A model generated the notes under the pieces. That model was given only the letters and a program-made list of their open reading frames with translations, searched no databases and was not told the origin of the DNA. From Trichobilharzia regenti (lineage: Eukaryota; Platyhelminthes; Trematoda; Strigeidida; Schistosomatidae): DNA of 64,000 bases. The DNA lies in assembly GCA_944472135.2 (NCBI GenBank), contig OX235267.1, forward strand, positions 42,306,650 to 42,370,649, read 5' to 3'. Positions 44,330 to 54,992 of this stretch are shown in pieces. The position numbers and the translations under genes were made by a program. Position 1 is the first letter of the stretch, and each line of letters begins with the position of its first letter.

Positions 44330-45160
44330 TTTCACCTACATCAAATCATGGAAGATACTTAAAAGATGGCTGCAGAGAAGCAAATTTACTTTTCAACGAA
44401 GTGATCAACATTCGTGTGTTTATAGTAAATGAGAGAGAAAGTTCTAGAATCATTTTCGGCCAGGAATCAGATTAAGAAGATTGCAAATAGGAATTAAAAA
44501 TGTAGTGATAACGAAACTGACAGAAAGTTTGGATAAGAACGGCAATGTTATAACCACTATTGAGGAAAATTGACGAAAGACGTGCAAGTCGCCCCCAAGA
44601 AGAAGATTCTGCTCAACCTAGAATTTCAAAGTGATATTGAAGCAGAAATTCTCCATAAACGGCTTTGGAAAATTCTCAGTAAAATATACTTTTCTGACAG
44701 CCCACCAGTAGCATTTTGTTTCAAGAAACCATTCAATCAGCATACGAAAGACACCCTGTTGCACTGGGTCACTTCATCATGCATAGGCTAGTTTATTTGC
44801 TTCAAACATCCTGCTTGTTTCTGTTATATCCACGTTTTTTAATCCCCATTCGCACTGCTATGTTTATTTTTATACAAAATTCGGTATACTCTGTTAGAAC
44901 GGAATTCTCAATCGCTAATTACTCAAAAAGTCGATCTTATCAGTGATTATGATCTTGCTACCTATTTATATCCAACATTCCTGATCATTGTCACACTTTA
45001 AGCCTTACCTGCAATTTTAGTAATCTGACCATAAATAGTTCTGAGAAATTCTCACCATATTTACTGTAAACACACGAATGTATAGCCCAGTGGACAATTT
45101 CGTTGAAAAGAAAGTTTTCTTCACTGCAACCATCATTCCAATATCGCCTATGATCTCATG
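44330..45160 (+). repeat. PLE terminal repeats and inner unit, left arm
   Basis: Two inward-facing terminal repeats (44350-44465 with TTTTCAACGAAGTGATCAAC and CATTCGTGTGTTTATAGTAA; 45060-45140 with ACACGAATGTATAGCC) flank 44570-44830. The 73-codon frame at 44570-44791 differs at two residues from its mirror (51960-52181); I see no domain in it. Confidence 0.55.
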
Positions 45161-45584
45161 TGTATATTCCGGGAACTTTCATCAGCTGGTTTTCTATTAG
45201 GATGGTAATGTCTGTCTCTCCAGATAACTCTGTGAACCTGGTGTTACGTTTCAAGTGAAAGTATCTTAGTTCCCTTTTTTGGAATACTTTTATACTGAAA
45301 GTGTTATTACATACTACTGAGGGGTAAGGTAAATAAACACTTCGAGGTATGATGGTGCATTTATGGAAGCATGATGTTTTCATTTAATACTTCTTGAAAG
45401 CGTTATTAGAAGACGGAGGTTATCTGAAAAATGTGATGTATTGGCGCTATACATTTCAATCAATCTGATCCCTCACACATTTACTTGTCAAGTTGATGTA
45501 TGTGAAACAAAATTAAGGGCAATTAAGTTAAACAAAGTGACAAAAAAGATTTAAGAATAATTAGAGAGAAGAGAAGACGAAGTT

Positions 45585-46690
45585 CAGCAAAGATGTTGGT
45601 CCTTTTGGCGATTTCATTTTCAAAGGCTGTACAATCGCATTTAAATACATAATTTAACACAGATACAATCTTTTTACTTGGTTCCACATAACTATGAAAG
45701 CGAATAAAGTGTGACAATTATTTTCGACTAGATAGGGTTTACGAGAGGCTCAGAAACAAAACTATACAGGATGAGGACGGATAACAAGTGTGTAAAATGA
45801 GAAAGGAAACAGAATTGGAATAATAATTTTCAACTTGAGGTGGAAGTTAGGGAGCATATGATCAACTCAATGTGCATGTACCAGTTCACCTGCTCGTGCA
45901 GAGCTAGGTACATAGATCGTCGTATGCGCGTCCTTTCAAATAGTGTTAAAGAACATCACCCAGCGTGGCTGCAAAGAGGAGGCACCGGTTCAATCAGAAC
46001 TGCCATTATTGAACACATGATAAATACCTCCCACAACATCTCAACTGATTCTTTCAAGCTAATTTACAAAGTCAACAGAAAGCTATCAAAAGCGGTTCAT
46101 TTCCAACTTCTCTGTACTGCAGAAGCCCTCACAATATGCATCGAGAAGCCGGAGCTGTGTATTCAAAAGAAATTAGTCCAATCTCTACAAACACCATAGA
46201 CCTATTTCGGTATGTTCCCTTATCTTCCGTTTCTTTTCTTTTTCCGTTCTCTTTTTTATTGATCATGTTTCGTTCTGTGTGTGTGTGATTCCTACTCCCT
46301 CTGTCTTTATTCGATTCAACCCATTTTTTCAGTTATAAAAACAGTTATTTTAAGATTGCTTCAATACTTTTCCTGTGCAATTTTTGCGTTTCTAAGGCTC
46401 TTGCAATCTATATTCGCACCTCCTAACTCCCATTTTAAGTTGAAAATTATCATTCCAATTCTGTTTCCTTTCTCATTTTTACACACTTGTTATCCGTCCG
46501 CATCCTGTGTAGTTTTGTTTCTGAGCCTCTCGTAAACCCTATCTAGTCGAAAATAATTGTCACACTTTCATAGTTATGTGGAACCAAGTAAAAAGATTGT
46601 ATCTGTGTTAAATTATGTATTTAAATGCGATTGTACAGCCTTTGAAAATGAAATCGCCAAAAGGACCAACATCTTTGCTGAACTTCGTTC
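45585..46690 (+). mobile_element. PLE remnant in inverted arms
   Basis: Arms 45585-45838 and 46432-46690 mirror each other (GTTGGTCCTTTTGGCGATTT, GAAAGGAAACAGAATTGGAA) around an endonuclease frame. Same architecture as 9.86-11.77 kb. The last 85 bp of its left arm is also the end of the large inverted repeat. Confidence 0.8.
45840..46199 (+). pseudogene. PLE GIY-YIG endonuclease, uninterrupted frame
   Basis: A 119-codon frame: MCMYQFTCSCRARYIDRRMR (cysteine pair plus GIY-YIG core RARYIDR), SIRTAIIEHMINTSHNIST, SFKLIYKVNRKLSKAV, AEALTICIEKPELCIQKKLV. It is intact from core to C-terminus, but no RT is attached. The conserved glycine of YIG is Asp here, so the nuclease may be inactive. Confidence 0.85.
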
Positions 46691-46879
46691 TAATGTCCTT
46701 ATGGGTGTTTTCGACGATTTTAAGAATAATTAACTCAAAGTTTGCTAATCCAATCAAATAAGGATTACCAAGGTAGGTTAAGAGTAGTAATAAACTGCTT
46801 TGAAATAAACACGAGGGTGGTTTAAGATTGTGAGTAGCTATAGCTTAGGTGTATTTTAATAAGAGCCCTTTTCACATGA

Positions 46880-47580
46880 CCTTAAAGGCTGTGTTAACAT
46901 CAGTCCTATGGTTTTTCTGGATTAGATGTTTAGCTATAGACGAAGTTGGTAGTTTGACACCTGCGTTTGTTGATTTTCCACAATTCAATTGTCTTTCTAA
47001 CCATTTCGGGATATATTCTCCTGCAACCCCACATACAAAGCACGATTACTGGTAAATAGTGTGAGATGTGACATAATTACTTGTGCACTTTTGAGGTCTG
47101 CAGTGGAGCATATTTTTGGCTTTTTCGACAATTACAAGCTGGATTGCATAGTAGGTTCTACGGATGATCGAATTCAACCTTTGTCTCAAAATCCTACTAT
47201 TTATTTCCCCGTTATACGGTAATTTGATGAAAACCTTTTTCTTAGGGGCGGTATGGATTGTAGGTTTAGAGACTAGTTGACTTCTACACCTGTATAAAAA
47301 TTTTTAAATGCTATCCGTTTTCAACAAGAGTATCCATCAATATTTCGTTTTCTTTGTCTATAAAATCAGCCGTGAAAATATGCTGAATCCTCTTAAATGA
47401 GCATTTCACCAAGCCTCTGTTATACTGTAATGGACAGAAGCTGTGTAAAATTAAAGTATTGTCCTGTCCGGGTGGGCTTTCTGTAGATAGACCGTCTTAT
47501 TGAACCATCATCTCTTAGACTCAGAAGTGTAGTCTGAAAATCCAAGCTGGGCACGACTTTCTCCCTGGCATGTTAGATTT
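46880..47580 (-). pseudogene. PLE fragment: RT thumb, linker, endonuclease, decayed
   Basis: Minus strand: LRDDGSIRRSIYRKPTRTGQ (about 47540-47480), GLVKCSF.., IDKENEILMDTLVENG, then the linker VFIKLPYNGEINSRILRQRL and RRTYYAIQLVIVE. The endonuclease part has SIAKHLIQKNHRTDVNTAFK near 46900. Stops break the frame. Related to the 10.5-kb copy by the linker. Confidence 0.75.
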
Positions 47581-47589
47581 ATGTGATTT

Positions 47590-48440
47590 TGTACAGAGTT
47601 ATATCTACCTATTTAACTTTTAATTTCTCGATAAGTTGTCACATTAGTAACAGTAAGATAAAATGATTCATCATAAAAGATACATAGTGAATTGTTAGGT
47701 ACCTTTACTTTTTTCAAAGCATGTTGTTGTACACTACTGAAATTTCAGACAGTACTCAAATCAACCAGTAGTGCTTTCTAGCCAGGTCGAAATGATCTCA
47801 ACACCAGATGGCCATTTTGCTCGTGCTCATCAGTAGTGTGTTTGGCTTGGCTCAGCTCAGAGTGTCGAATCAACTGAAGACACCTGAATTCTGGCTAGCT
47901 ACTTGACTGCTATTTATGGTATCCAGCACATCACATAAAATAATGTAAAGAATTTCAGTTTTCAAAGGGAACTATTGTGATATTTCAACTCAGACTGTGT
48001 GAATTCCAAATCGCGAATTAATTTGCGAATTGTGCATTTCTTTTACAACGTGATATCTGAAGTTATCTGTTAAAGTGTTTTGAAATATCTGTAGAAATAT
48101 TTCAGACAATGAAAGAAGTCTTCTAGCGAATACTCTGTAATCATATTTTCAAATGTCTTTTCAAGTTAATTATTCTTTTGGGAATTATTTTTCGGACATG
48201 ATTCACATTTCCATAATGTTTCTAAGAGGAGTCGAACTAGAAGATTTCCTCAATTAATAGAATTCAGACGTCGTAAAGAACTGCAACTTACTCATATATT
48301 TATTATAAAACGCACGAATGTACAGCCTAGCTGATGACCCCACTGAAAAGCAAATTTTTCTTCTCTGCAACCATACTTTAAATATTTTACTAACACGTAA
48401 TTTCCTTAATAAATGACAAAAAGTACATAATATATCACAC
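47590..48440. other. Intron sequence next to exon 2
   Basis: Mostly unassigned. A PLE terminal repeat lies at 48300-48400 (ACGAATGTACAGCC, AGCAAATTTTTCTTCTCTGC) only about 45 bp from the exon 2 donor. A 61-bp tract around 47800 (CACCAGATGGCCATTTTGC) is not recognised. Confidence 0.4.
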
Positions 48441-48444
48441 TTAC

Positions 48445-48939
48445 CTATCACAGAGTCTGTGTTCACATTGGTATGCGTCTGATAATGGCTATTGCTGTAA
48501 TGCGTTACTTTAAAATTTGCGTTACAATTTGATAACTTTCCCTTGTTACATACATTATTCAGTGTGACCGACTGTGAATAGCTTTCATCACACTGTTGTT
48601 GCTGTTGTTGTTGTTGTTGAGATGTTGTCGACAAAACCCCTTCGATTATTTCATCACTAACACATTCTTGACACTTATCCGCTCTAATACGATACATAAA
48701 ATCATTTGATTGTTGAGTTATTTGTGAATTAAAACTCACACTTGACTTCTGTCTACATTTTCTATCCACATGATATGCATACAAGGGACAGTAAGTTTCA
48801 TTTGTTGATGGATTTGAAGAATTCCGTTTTATAACAATAAATCGCACAATTTGTTCCCAAACTAAAATCACCATAATCCAATTGGGTGTATACTCAAGGA
48901 CACATTCTAAAAATGTAAATATTGAGCATGGAATAAGGC
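48445..48939 (-). CDS. Rhodopsin-like GPCR, exon 2 (TM3 and long loop 2)
   Basis: 495 nt, residues 295-458 plus split codons at both ends. The acceptor TTTAG (48940) closes a 35-nt intron; the donor ATAG/GTAAGT is at 48445/48444. TM3 starts with Cys298 and 25 residues later reads EQI (322-324), where class A receptors have D/E-R-Y; IVRFIVIKR follows. Then come about 135 mostly hydrophilic residues before TM4, with Cys-rich stretches (CRQK, KCQEC) and nine glutamines. In typical class A receptors this loop has 10-20 residues. The plus-strand repeats around it do not reach into the exon. Confidence 0.9.
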
Positions 48940-48974
48940 CTAAATTTTGTAATCCATGAAATTTTTCAGTTTAC
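48940..48974 (-). other. Receptor intron 1, 35 nt
   Basis: GTAAAC...TTTAG on the minus strand. Removing it joins Gly294 as G+GC and keeps the frame; retaining it gives ten extra residues and a TAG stop formed by the acceptor itself. Very short 5' introns are usual in schistosomes. Confidence 0.85.
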
Positions 48975-49854
48975 CGCTAACAGTAGCAATACTGGCTGTT
49001 TGATAACTGCTCACATTGCCACTGCCTACATTCTTTTGCGTACTAGTAGTATCTCTGTTTAAGTCTGTCTGCTCTGTCATATACTTACTATACAGTATTA
49101 ATAAATTGACTATTAATTTAGGTAAATCTGATATAAATATATGCAGCGTCTTTAAAATTGAATAGGCCGCTAATAAAAACCACACAGAGATTTGTTTATT
49201 CTTACGACTAAGTATACTATAAACTGGACAATTTAAACAAATCATTGTTAGAATATTTAAAAAATTTATCAATGGAATCAAGGTATCCTTTAGAATAGTT
49301 TTCAATAAATATCTTTCTGTAGAATTAGACCATTGAGTAAAATAATATTGTCCAAAGTATTGACTACTCTCAAGAAAGCATAAATGATTAATCAGCATTG
49401 TTGTTGTCTTATTTTGTTTCATTGTTGAATCATTCAGCTGGCTATGTTCAATGTTCAACAGTTTAAAAAAGCTTTCTTCTTTACTTGAATCATTTTTTAA
49501 CGATTCAGTTAATAATTTTCGACATAATAATCCACGATTCACTAATGATATAACATTGTTAGTATTTCTGTTATTGTCATCATTAGAGCTTTGTTCTCTG
49601 TCTAATGCATTCAACTGGTGTAGATCAATAAACTGTGATATAAGATGTTCAATAGTTATCCTATCATCATTGTGTACAGTTGTATAATTTTTAATAAATT
49701 CATTCATTTCTTCACTTTCTGTCTCTCGACTTGATGACAACATCATTGATGGAATTGCTAAGGTGGAGGATATGTGTTCACTGGAATTTACAAAGCTATC
49801 AATGACTAGAAGACAACTGTGTAAAATTAAAAAACTATATCCTGGTGAATGCAT
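48975..49854 (-). CDS. Rhodopsin-like GPCR, exon 1 (signal peptide, ectodomain, TM1-TM2)
   Basis: First coding exon found of an 822-residue plasma-membrane receptor, residues 1-294. ATG at 49854-49852 opens a signal-peptide-like stretch (GYSFLILHSCLLVIDSF). About 165 extracellular residues with several N-glycosylation sites follow (NSS, NYT, NDS, NDST, NKT, NST). TM1 is about 191-215 (contains N200, a possible N1.50) and TM2 about 222-257; the usual LAxAD aspartate of TM2 is not seen. A hydrophilic first extracellular loop runs to the exon end. The frame stays open upstream for about 22 codons to a TAG, so an upstream exon or longer N-terminus is possible. The ligand is unknown; divergence makes an orphan, perhaps flatworm-specific, receptor the safest call. 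Confidence 0.9.
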
Positions 49855-50485
49855 TGATTTAATGTGGTGTAATGATGTGATGAATATGACAAGCCAGTGT
49901 TTTATTATCCACTTGTAATATTTTTCTAAGATCTAATCAAGTTTATTACACCAGTGATAAATATTTAGAGTTATAAATCACAGACACAGTTGATTTGTTA
50001 TATTCTAACCAATATAATTTTATCCTGTTTGCCAATTGGTTGAGATTTTCGTGACTCGTTTCTTCCACTCAACCTATCCCACATATTTATCCAATAGGAT
50101 TTAACCACACATATTACTTCTTCTTTATTGCTTGATTATACACACAGATATCATTTTAAACAAATTAATTATATTGAATAAGGCAAGAAGGAAAAATGTA
50201 CTGGGATTAAATGAGCTCATCTTTCATTAGCTCCCGAGAATTCTTCCCGGATAGCTGGCTACAACCTGAACAATACAAAAGGATTAACTATAATAAAGCT
50301 TTCAGTGTATTTTCCACAATGACCAGGAGTATTTGGTAGGAACTGGGACTAATTGTTAAATAATTAAGAGTGAAAAAGATTGACTATTTATAGAATAACT
50401 AGACGAATAAACTTGGAAGCAAAAATAACAGAGTTCAACAAATATTTTTTTCTAAGTATTAACAAATTCTAACCGATTTAAGTTC
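49855..50485 (-). promoter_or_regulatory. Region upstream of receptor exon 1
   Basis: No repeat is recognised in 49855-50450. It is AT-rich, with an ATCCAATAGGAT word near 50090. It would hold the 5' untranslated region and possibly the promoter, unless upstream exons exist. No clear TATA or splice acceptor can be defended. Confidence 0.3.
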
Positions 50486-50489
50486 ATGA

Positions 50490-50910
50490 TGAAATCCTGC
50501 AAACCAACACTTCACTATTAATCTGATGCACACTAGGAACTGGTACTACTCAGGTAGATGGTAACCTGGTTTCTAGTGGGAATTCGTGACCTGTGGGATA
50601 CAAAAGGTCGGGTGTGAGGACAAATACTCGCTGAACACATTGACTAGTGGTTACTCTATATCGTGTATTGGCCATAGTTGGAATTCATGGGGTAGCCATT
50701 GGATAGGGTCAAAGTGGCTTAATGGTCTACGAGTTAGCCTTTTAACCAGAAGGTCTAAGGTCCGAAAACTGGCGATGGATGCGTACTGCTGAAGAGTCTC
50801 AAACTAGGATGAAACAACTGTCCAATATTCCCTGTCGGGATTCCAATGGTTCTCTAGCCGATATCAGTTCATAATAAAATCCTGAAAGCAAAAAAATCCC
50901 TGAAAACCAA
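50490..50910 (+). repeat. Hammerhead SINE, near full length
   Basis: 5' segment, A box (AAGTGGCTTAATGGTCTACG), decayed B box, ribozyme at 50783-50828, tail AGCCGATATCAGTTCATAAT. The ribozyme keeps CTGANGA (50789-50795), GAAA (50811-50814) and the TGTC cleavage end, but stem I is reduced (GTACTG with CAATAT). Confidence 0.82.
50783..50828 (+). ncRNA. Hammerhead ribozyme candidate, weakened stem I
   Basis: Core boxes intact; stem III ACA with TGT; predicted cut after C50822. Stem I and stem II both carry mismatches, so activity is doubtful. Confidence 0.5.
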
Positions 50911-52519
50911 CACTTGAGATTTCAACAAGAAGGAATATAATAAATAATTGGTTACGTAACCACAGAAAATTTGTCTCTAAAAGGTAGCGAAAGTAGGTGA
51001 GGAAACTGTAGGTTGAGTCATTTTTAGATAAAGAAGAAGACATTTTCTAAATAGGACAAGATGACATTATTAAATCTGTATACTATTTTATCCCCGAGGC
51101 ATTGCAATAGTACATACATTCAGCTTTTGAAAATGAAATCGCCAAAAGGACCAACATCTTTGCTGAACTTCGTGTTCTCTTCTCTCTAATTATTCTTAAA
51201 TCTTTTTTGTCACTTTGTTTAACTTAATTGCCCTTAATTTTGTTTCACATACATCAACTTGACAAGTAAATGTGTGAGGGATCAGATTGATTGAAATGTA
51301 TAGCGCCAATACATCACATTTTTCAGATAACCTCCGTCTTCTAATAACGCTTTCAAGAAGTATTAAATGAAAACATCATGCTTCCATAAATGCACCATCA
51401 TACCTCGAAGTGTTTATTTACCTTACTCCTCAGTAGTATGTAATAACACTTTCAGTATAAAAGTATTCCAAAAGAGGGAACTAAGATACTTTCACTTGAA
51501 ACGTAACACCAGGTTCACAGAGTTATCTGGAGAGACAGACATTACCATCCTAATAGAAAACCAGCTGATGAAAGTTCCCGGAATATACACATGAGATCAT
51601 AGGCGATATTGGATTGATGGTTGCAGTGAAGAAAACTTTCTTTTCAACGAAATTGTCCACTGGGCTATACATTCGTGTGTTTACAGTAAATATGGTGAGA
51701 AATTCGCAGAACTATTTATGGTCAGATTACTAAAATTGCAGGTAAGGCTTAAAGTGTGACAATGATCAGGAATGTTGGATATAAATAGGTAGCAAGATCA
51801 TAATCACTGGTAAGATCGACTTTTTGAGTAATTAGCGATTGAGAATTCCGTTCAAACAGAGTATACCGAATTTTGAATAAAAATAAACATAGCAGTGCGA
51901 TTGGCGATTAAAAAAACGTGGATATAACAGAAACAAGCAGGATGTTTGAAGCAAATCAACTAGCCTATGCATGATGAAGTGACCCAGTGTAACAAGGTGT
52001 CTTTCATATGCTGATTGAGTGGTTTCTTGAAACAAAATGCTACTGGTGGGCTGTCAGAAAAGTATATTTTACTGAGAATTTTCCAAAGCCGTTTATGGAG
52101 AATTTCTGCTTCAATATCACTTTGAAATTCTAGGTTGAGCAGAATCTTCTTCTTGGGGGCGACTTGCACGTCTTTCGTCAATTTTCCTCAATAGCGGTTA
52201 TAACATTGCCGTTCTTATCCAAACTCTCTGTCAGTTTCTTTATCACTACATTTTTAATTCCTATTTGCAATCTTCTTAATCTGATTCCTGGCCGAAAATG
52301 ATTCTAGAACTTTCTCACTCATTTACTATAAACACACGAATGTTGATCACTTCGTTGAAAAGTAAATTTGCTTCTCTGCAGCCATCTTTTACGTATCTCC
52401 CATGATTTGATATAGGTGAAATATAAGTTAGAATGATTCCCTAAGTTATCTAAACTAACACGCGTTTTAAATATTTCTGTTTTATGTATTTGATATTGCA
52501 AAGAGTGAGATATCAAGAG

Positions 52520-52870
52520 TTGGTTTATAGGGATGAGATTTGTTTATTCAAGTTAGACCACGGACTGATATCAGTTTGAAAACCATTGAAAACCAACAAG
52601 TCTGGGAATCATCAGCAGTACGTACCCACCACAGTGGAGTTCGATTCCATGACCTTCCAGTTACCTGGAAACCTCGTATACCATTCAGCGACTGGAATAC
52701 AACTCAATGGTCACCGTATAAATTCTACCTTCTACCAATTCGTGATTTAGCGTGACCCCAACCAATGTCATCATCAGTGGGACATCCATCCTCAATTGTG
52801 ACTGGATGGACCTCACTGGTCACGACTCCTCACTAGAATTCCAGGAAATTCCACCCTGTAGCAAGTCACT
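52520..52870 (-). repeat. Hammerhead SINE in the right arm
   Basis: Mirror of 43875-44240 with the same ribozyme deletion, so the deletion predates the arm duplication. Confidence 0.78.
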
Positions 52871-53036
52871 AGCAAGCATAAGAAAATATTAAGGAATAAG
52901 CGTGTTCACAGGTTGATCACGTAGAAGATTGTTAAAGACAAATAAAACGATTTGGACAATGACAACTTGTAAGTAAAGATGAAGTGGTCAGAAGAGTAAT
53001 AAAATAATATTCGGACAATTATTATTTTTAGAAGTT

Positions 53037-53303
53037 TTAAGGAGAGGGAGGTGAAGTAGTCCGGTTTATACATCCATGCAGCGATGGCCAACGTGAGGAA
53101 AGTGGCTGTACACACTTCTTCTGAACACACAGGTTTGGCTTCTTCAGGTGGATTCCTATTGCTCCAGCCGCATTCAGAAGACGAACTCGTAAATCGAAAT
53201 TAAGATTAGTAAGAATGCGATAAATAATTTTCAAAGCTGTATTAACGTCAATCTTGTGCTCGCTATGTACAAGGTGTGGTAAAGCTTTGCTGTAATTGTC
53301 CAA
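53037..53303 (-). pseudogene. PLE endonuclease end in the right arm
   Basis: Mirror of 43447-43713; NFDLRVRLL here versus NFDFRVRLL in the left arm. Same truncated C-terminal half. Confidence 0.82.
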
Positions 53304-53349
53304 GTTATTTTATTATTTTTCAGACTACTTCACTTTTGGTTACATGTTA

Positions 53350-53525
53350 CCGCTGCGTCGATGGCACAGTGGTTAGGACTCTCGTTGACCATGCACATGA
53401 TCCGGGCTTCCTTCCCCTGCCGACGCACACCTGATATCAGTGGTCGACCTGCGAAATTTGGGCTACTGATATCACATGCTGAAAATTCCATACTTGTACT
53501 AAGAATACAGTGTGGAATCGAGCTG
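53350..53525 (+). repeat. SINE family B1 in the right arm
   Basis: Mirror of the left-arm B1 copy, with GCGTCGATGGCACAGTGGTT and GGTCGACCTGCGAAATTTGG. Confidence 0.8.
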
Positions 53526-54752
53526 TAATAAAAAATATCGTTTTGTTTTCCTTTAGGAATCTGTTGCGTAATCAACATGTACACACACTTATTCCTTAAT
53601 CACTCTTCATTTTTCCAAAATTATGCATTATGCAATCCACGTGTTGTAACCATTTCTACCTTCTAATTGTGTGTGTATTAATTTTCTTCGTCAATTATCA
53701 CCCCATTAACATGTTGACACTGACTAATTATTGTTAATAAACACATCGCCACTTGATTGGTAAATTGTTGTGTATTGTAATAAGACATGCTATATGTATT
53801 ACAGTAGAGCCGCAGTGAGATATGGATCTAATTGAAAAGTAAATATTTCTCCGCTCATTCCTTCTGTTTTCTAAATGTCTACATGGGGATTTTTTCTATA
53901 TTTTGTTATTGCTATAATTTTAACCCCCTGACCACAAATAGTCCTACATTATTCTCACCCATTTACTATAAATGCACGAATGTTGATCACTTCGTCGAAA
54001 AGTAAATTCCCTTCTCTGACACCATCTTTTTAGTATCTTCTATGGTTTGATATTACTAAGCTACTACTCGTTTTAATTATTTCTGGTTTTTCTGTTTTGC
54101 ACAGTGGAAAGAGTTAGCTAGTTAGTTTGTTTAAATTACTTGTAATTCAATGTTCAATGTTCAAACACAATGCTAATTAATTTGACTGACGTTTATTGCA
54201 CATAAATGTTTTCACATTCGAAATTGGTATGCTTATTTACTGAGGATATTTGTTGAACTATAAAGTAAATTTTATTGTATTCCAGCGAATGACTCAAATG
54301 GAAATTCATGTAGCTTAATAATTTTTCGCGAATTAATAATCTTACTAAATCTACTTATCTGCTTATGAATTTTAGCTAAACGTTGTACTTGTTCTAAGCT
54401 ACATATTGTCGGTTAGTTCATTAAAAAGTTTGACAGTTAGTTTTAAGCCACGTAGGAAAGTGTAGACTGCCTGATTGGAATCCTTGGGATGTGAAGAATC
54501 AACGATGAGAGGCAATTGGTAATATTCATGGAAAATACCCATCTAGACATGAATATATAAGGAAAAACAAAGTTTAGCGTAGAGTATTTTTTGGCGGCGA
54601 ATTCATTCACTTAGACGTACGATCGTATTTATGTATACTTTTTGCGTTTGTGTACATTAGGATTGTCCAAATAAAATAAAAATTAGTTAGGGTTACTGTT
54701 TACTGTTTACGCCATCAAAATGTTTCAAAATGTCATGAGTAATCACAATTGT

Positions 54753-54990
54753 AGCTAGTAGGGGTGTGGTGAGTATTGGTAAGTACTGACAAACGTTGCG
54801 TAATATAAAATGGATGTTAATGGAGACATGTGTCAAAAAGACGAATTTTGTAGTGGATAGAAAGAGTAAGTAAATAAAGGCTTAGTTAATACGAAAATCT
54901 TACTACTAAGGTGCCATTCAAAAATTCAAAAGAAACCCAAAAAGAAAACGAAACATCGAAGAAGTTGGAATTATACCGAAAGTGGAAGGA
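54753..54990. repeat. PLE terminal-repeat traces
   Basis: TATAAAATGGATGTTAATGG and AGACATGTGTCAAAAAG are the reverse of words at 40.49-40.53 kb. Weak similarity to the left side (41.50-41.57 kb) suggests the arm homology once extended farther. Confidence 0.4.
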
Positions 54991-54992
54991 GG

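Larger units (their letters stand above)
41989..45639 (+). repeat. Large inverted repeat, left arm (about 3.65 kb)
   Basis: Reverse complement of 51122-54752 along its whole length, with scattered substitutions and small indels. Nested PLE, SINE B1 and hammerhead SINE copies are shared in mirror order. Lies in receptor intron 2. Confidence 0.92.
23009..48444 (-). other. Receptor intron 2, about 25.4 kb, almost wholly repeats
   Basis: Donor GTAAGT at 48444-48439 and acceptor AAATAG ending at 23009. It contains the left arm of the large inverted repeat and most of the SINE, PLE, RTE and Gypsy fragments listed. Introns that grow toward the 3' side are a known schistosome feature. Confidence 0.85.
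51122..54752 (-). repeat. Large inverted repeat, right arm (about 3.63 kb)
   Basis: Mirror of 41989-45639; lies upstream of receptor exon 1. Every frame in the left arm has a counterpart, for example 44570-44791 with 51960-52181 (two residue changes in 73) and 45156-45383 with 51367-51594 (one change seen). Confidence 0.92.

Noticed and set aside
44570..44791. 73-codon frame kept in both inverted arms as a conserved gene
   Set aside because: Conservation is explained by the recent arm duplication; it sits between PLE terminal repeats and has no recognisable domain.
46849..47055. 68-codon plus frame with hydrophobic start
   Set aside because: Antisense to a minus-strand PLE linker and endonuclease.
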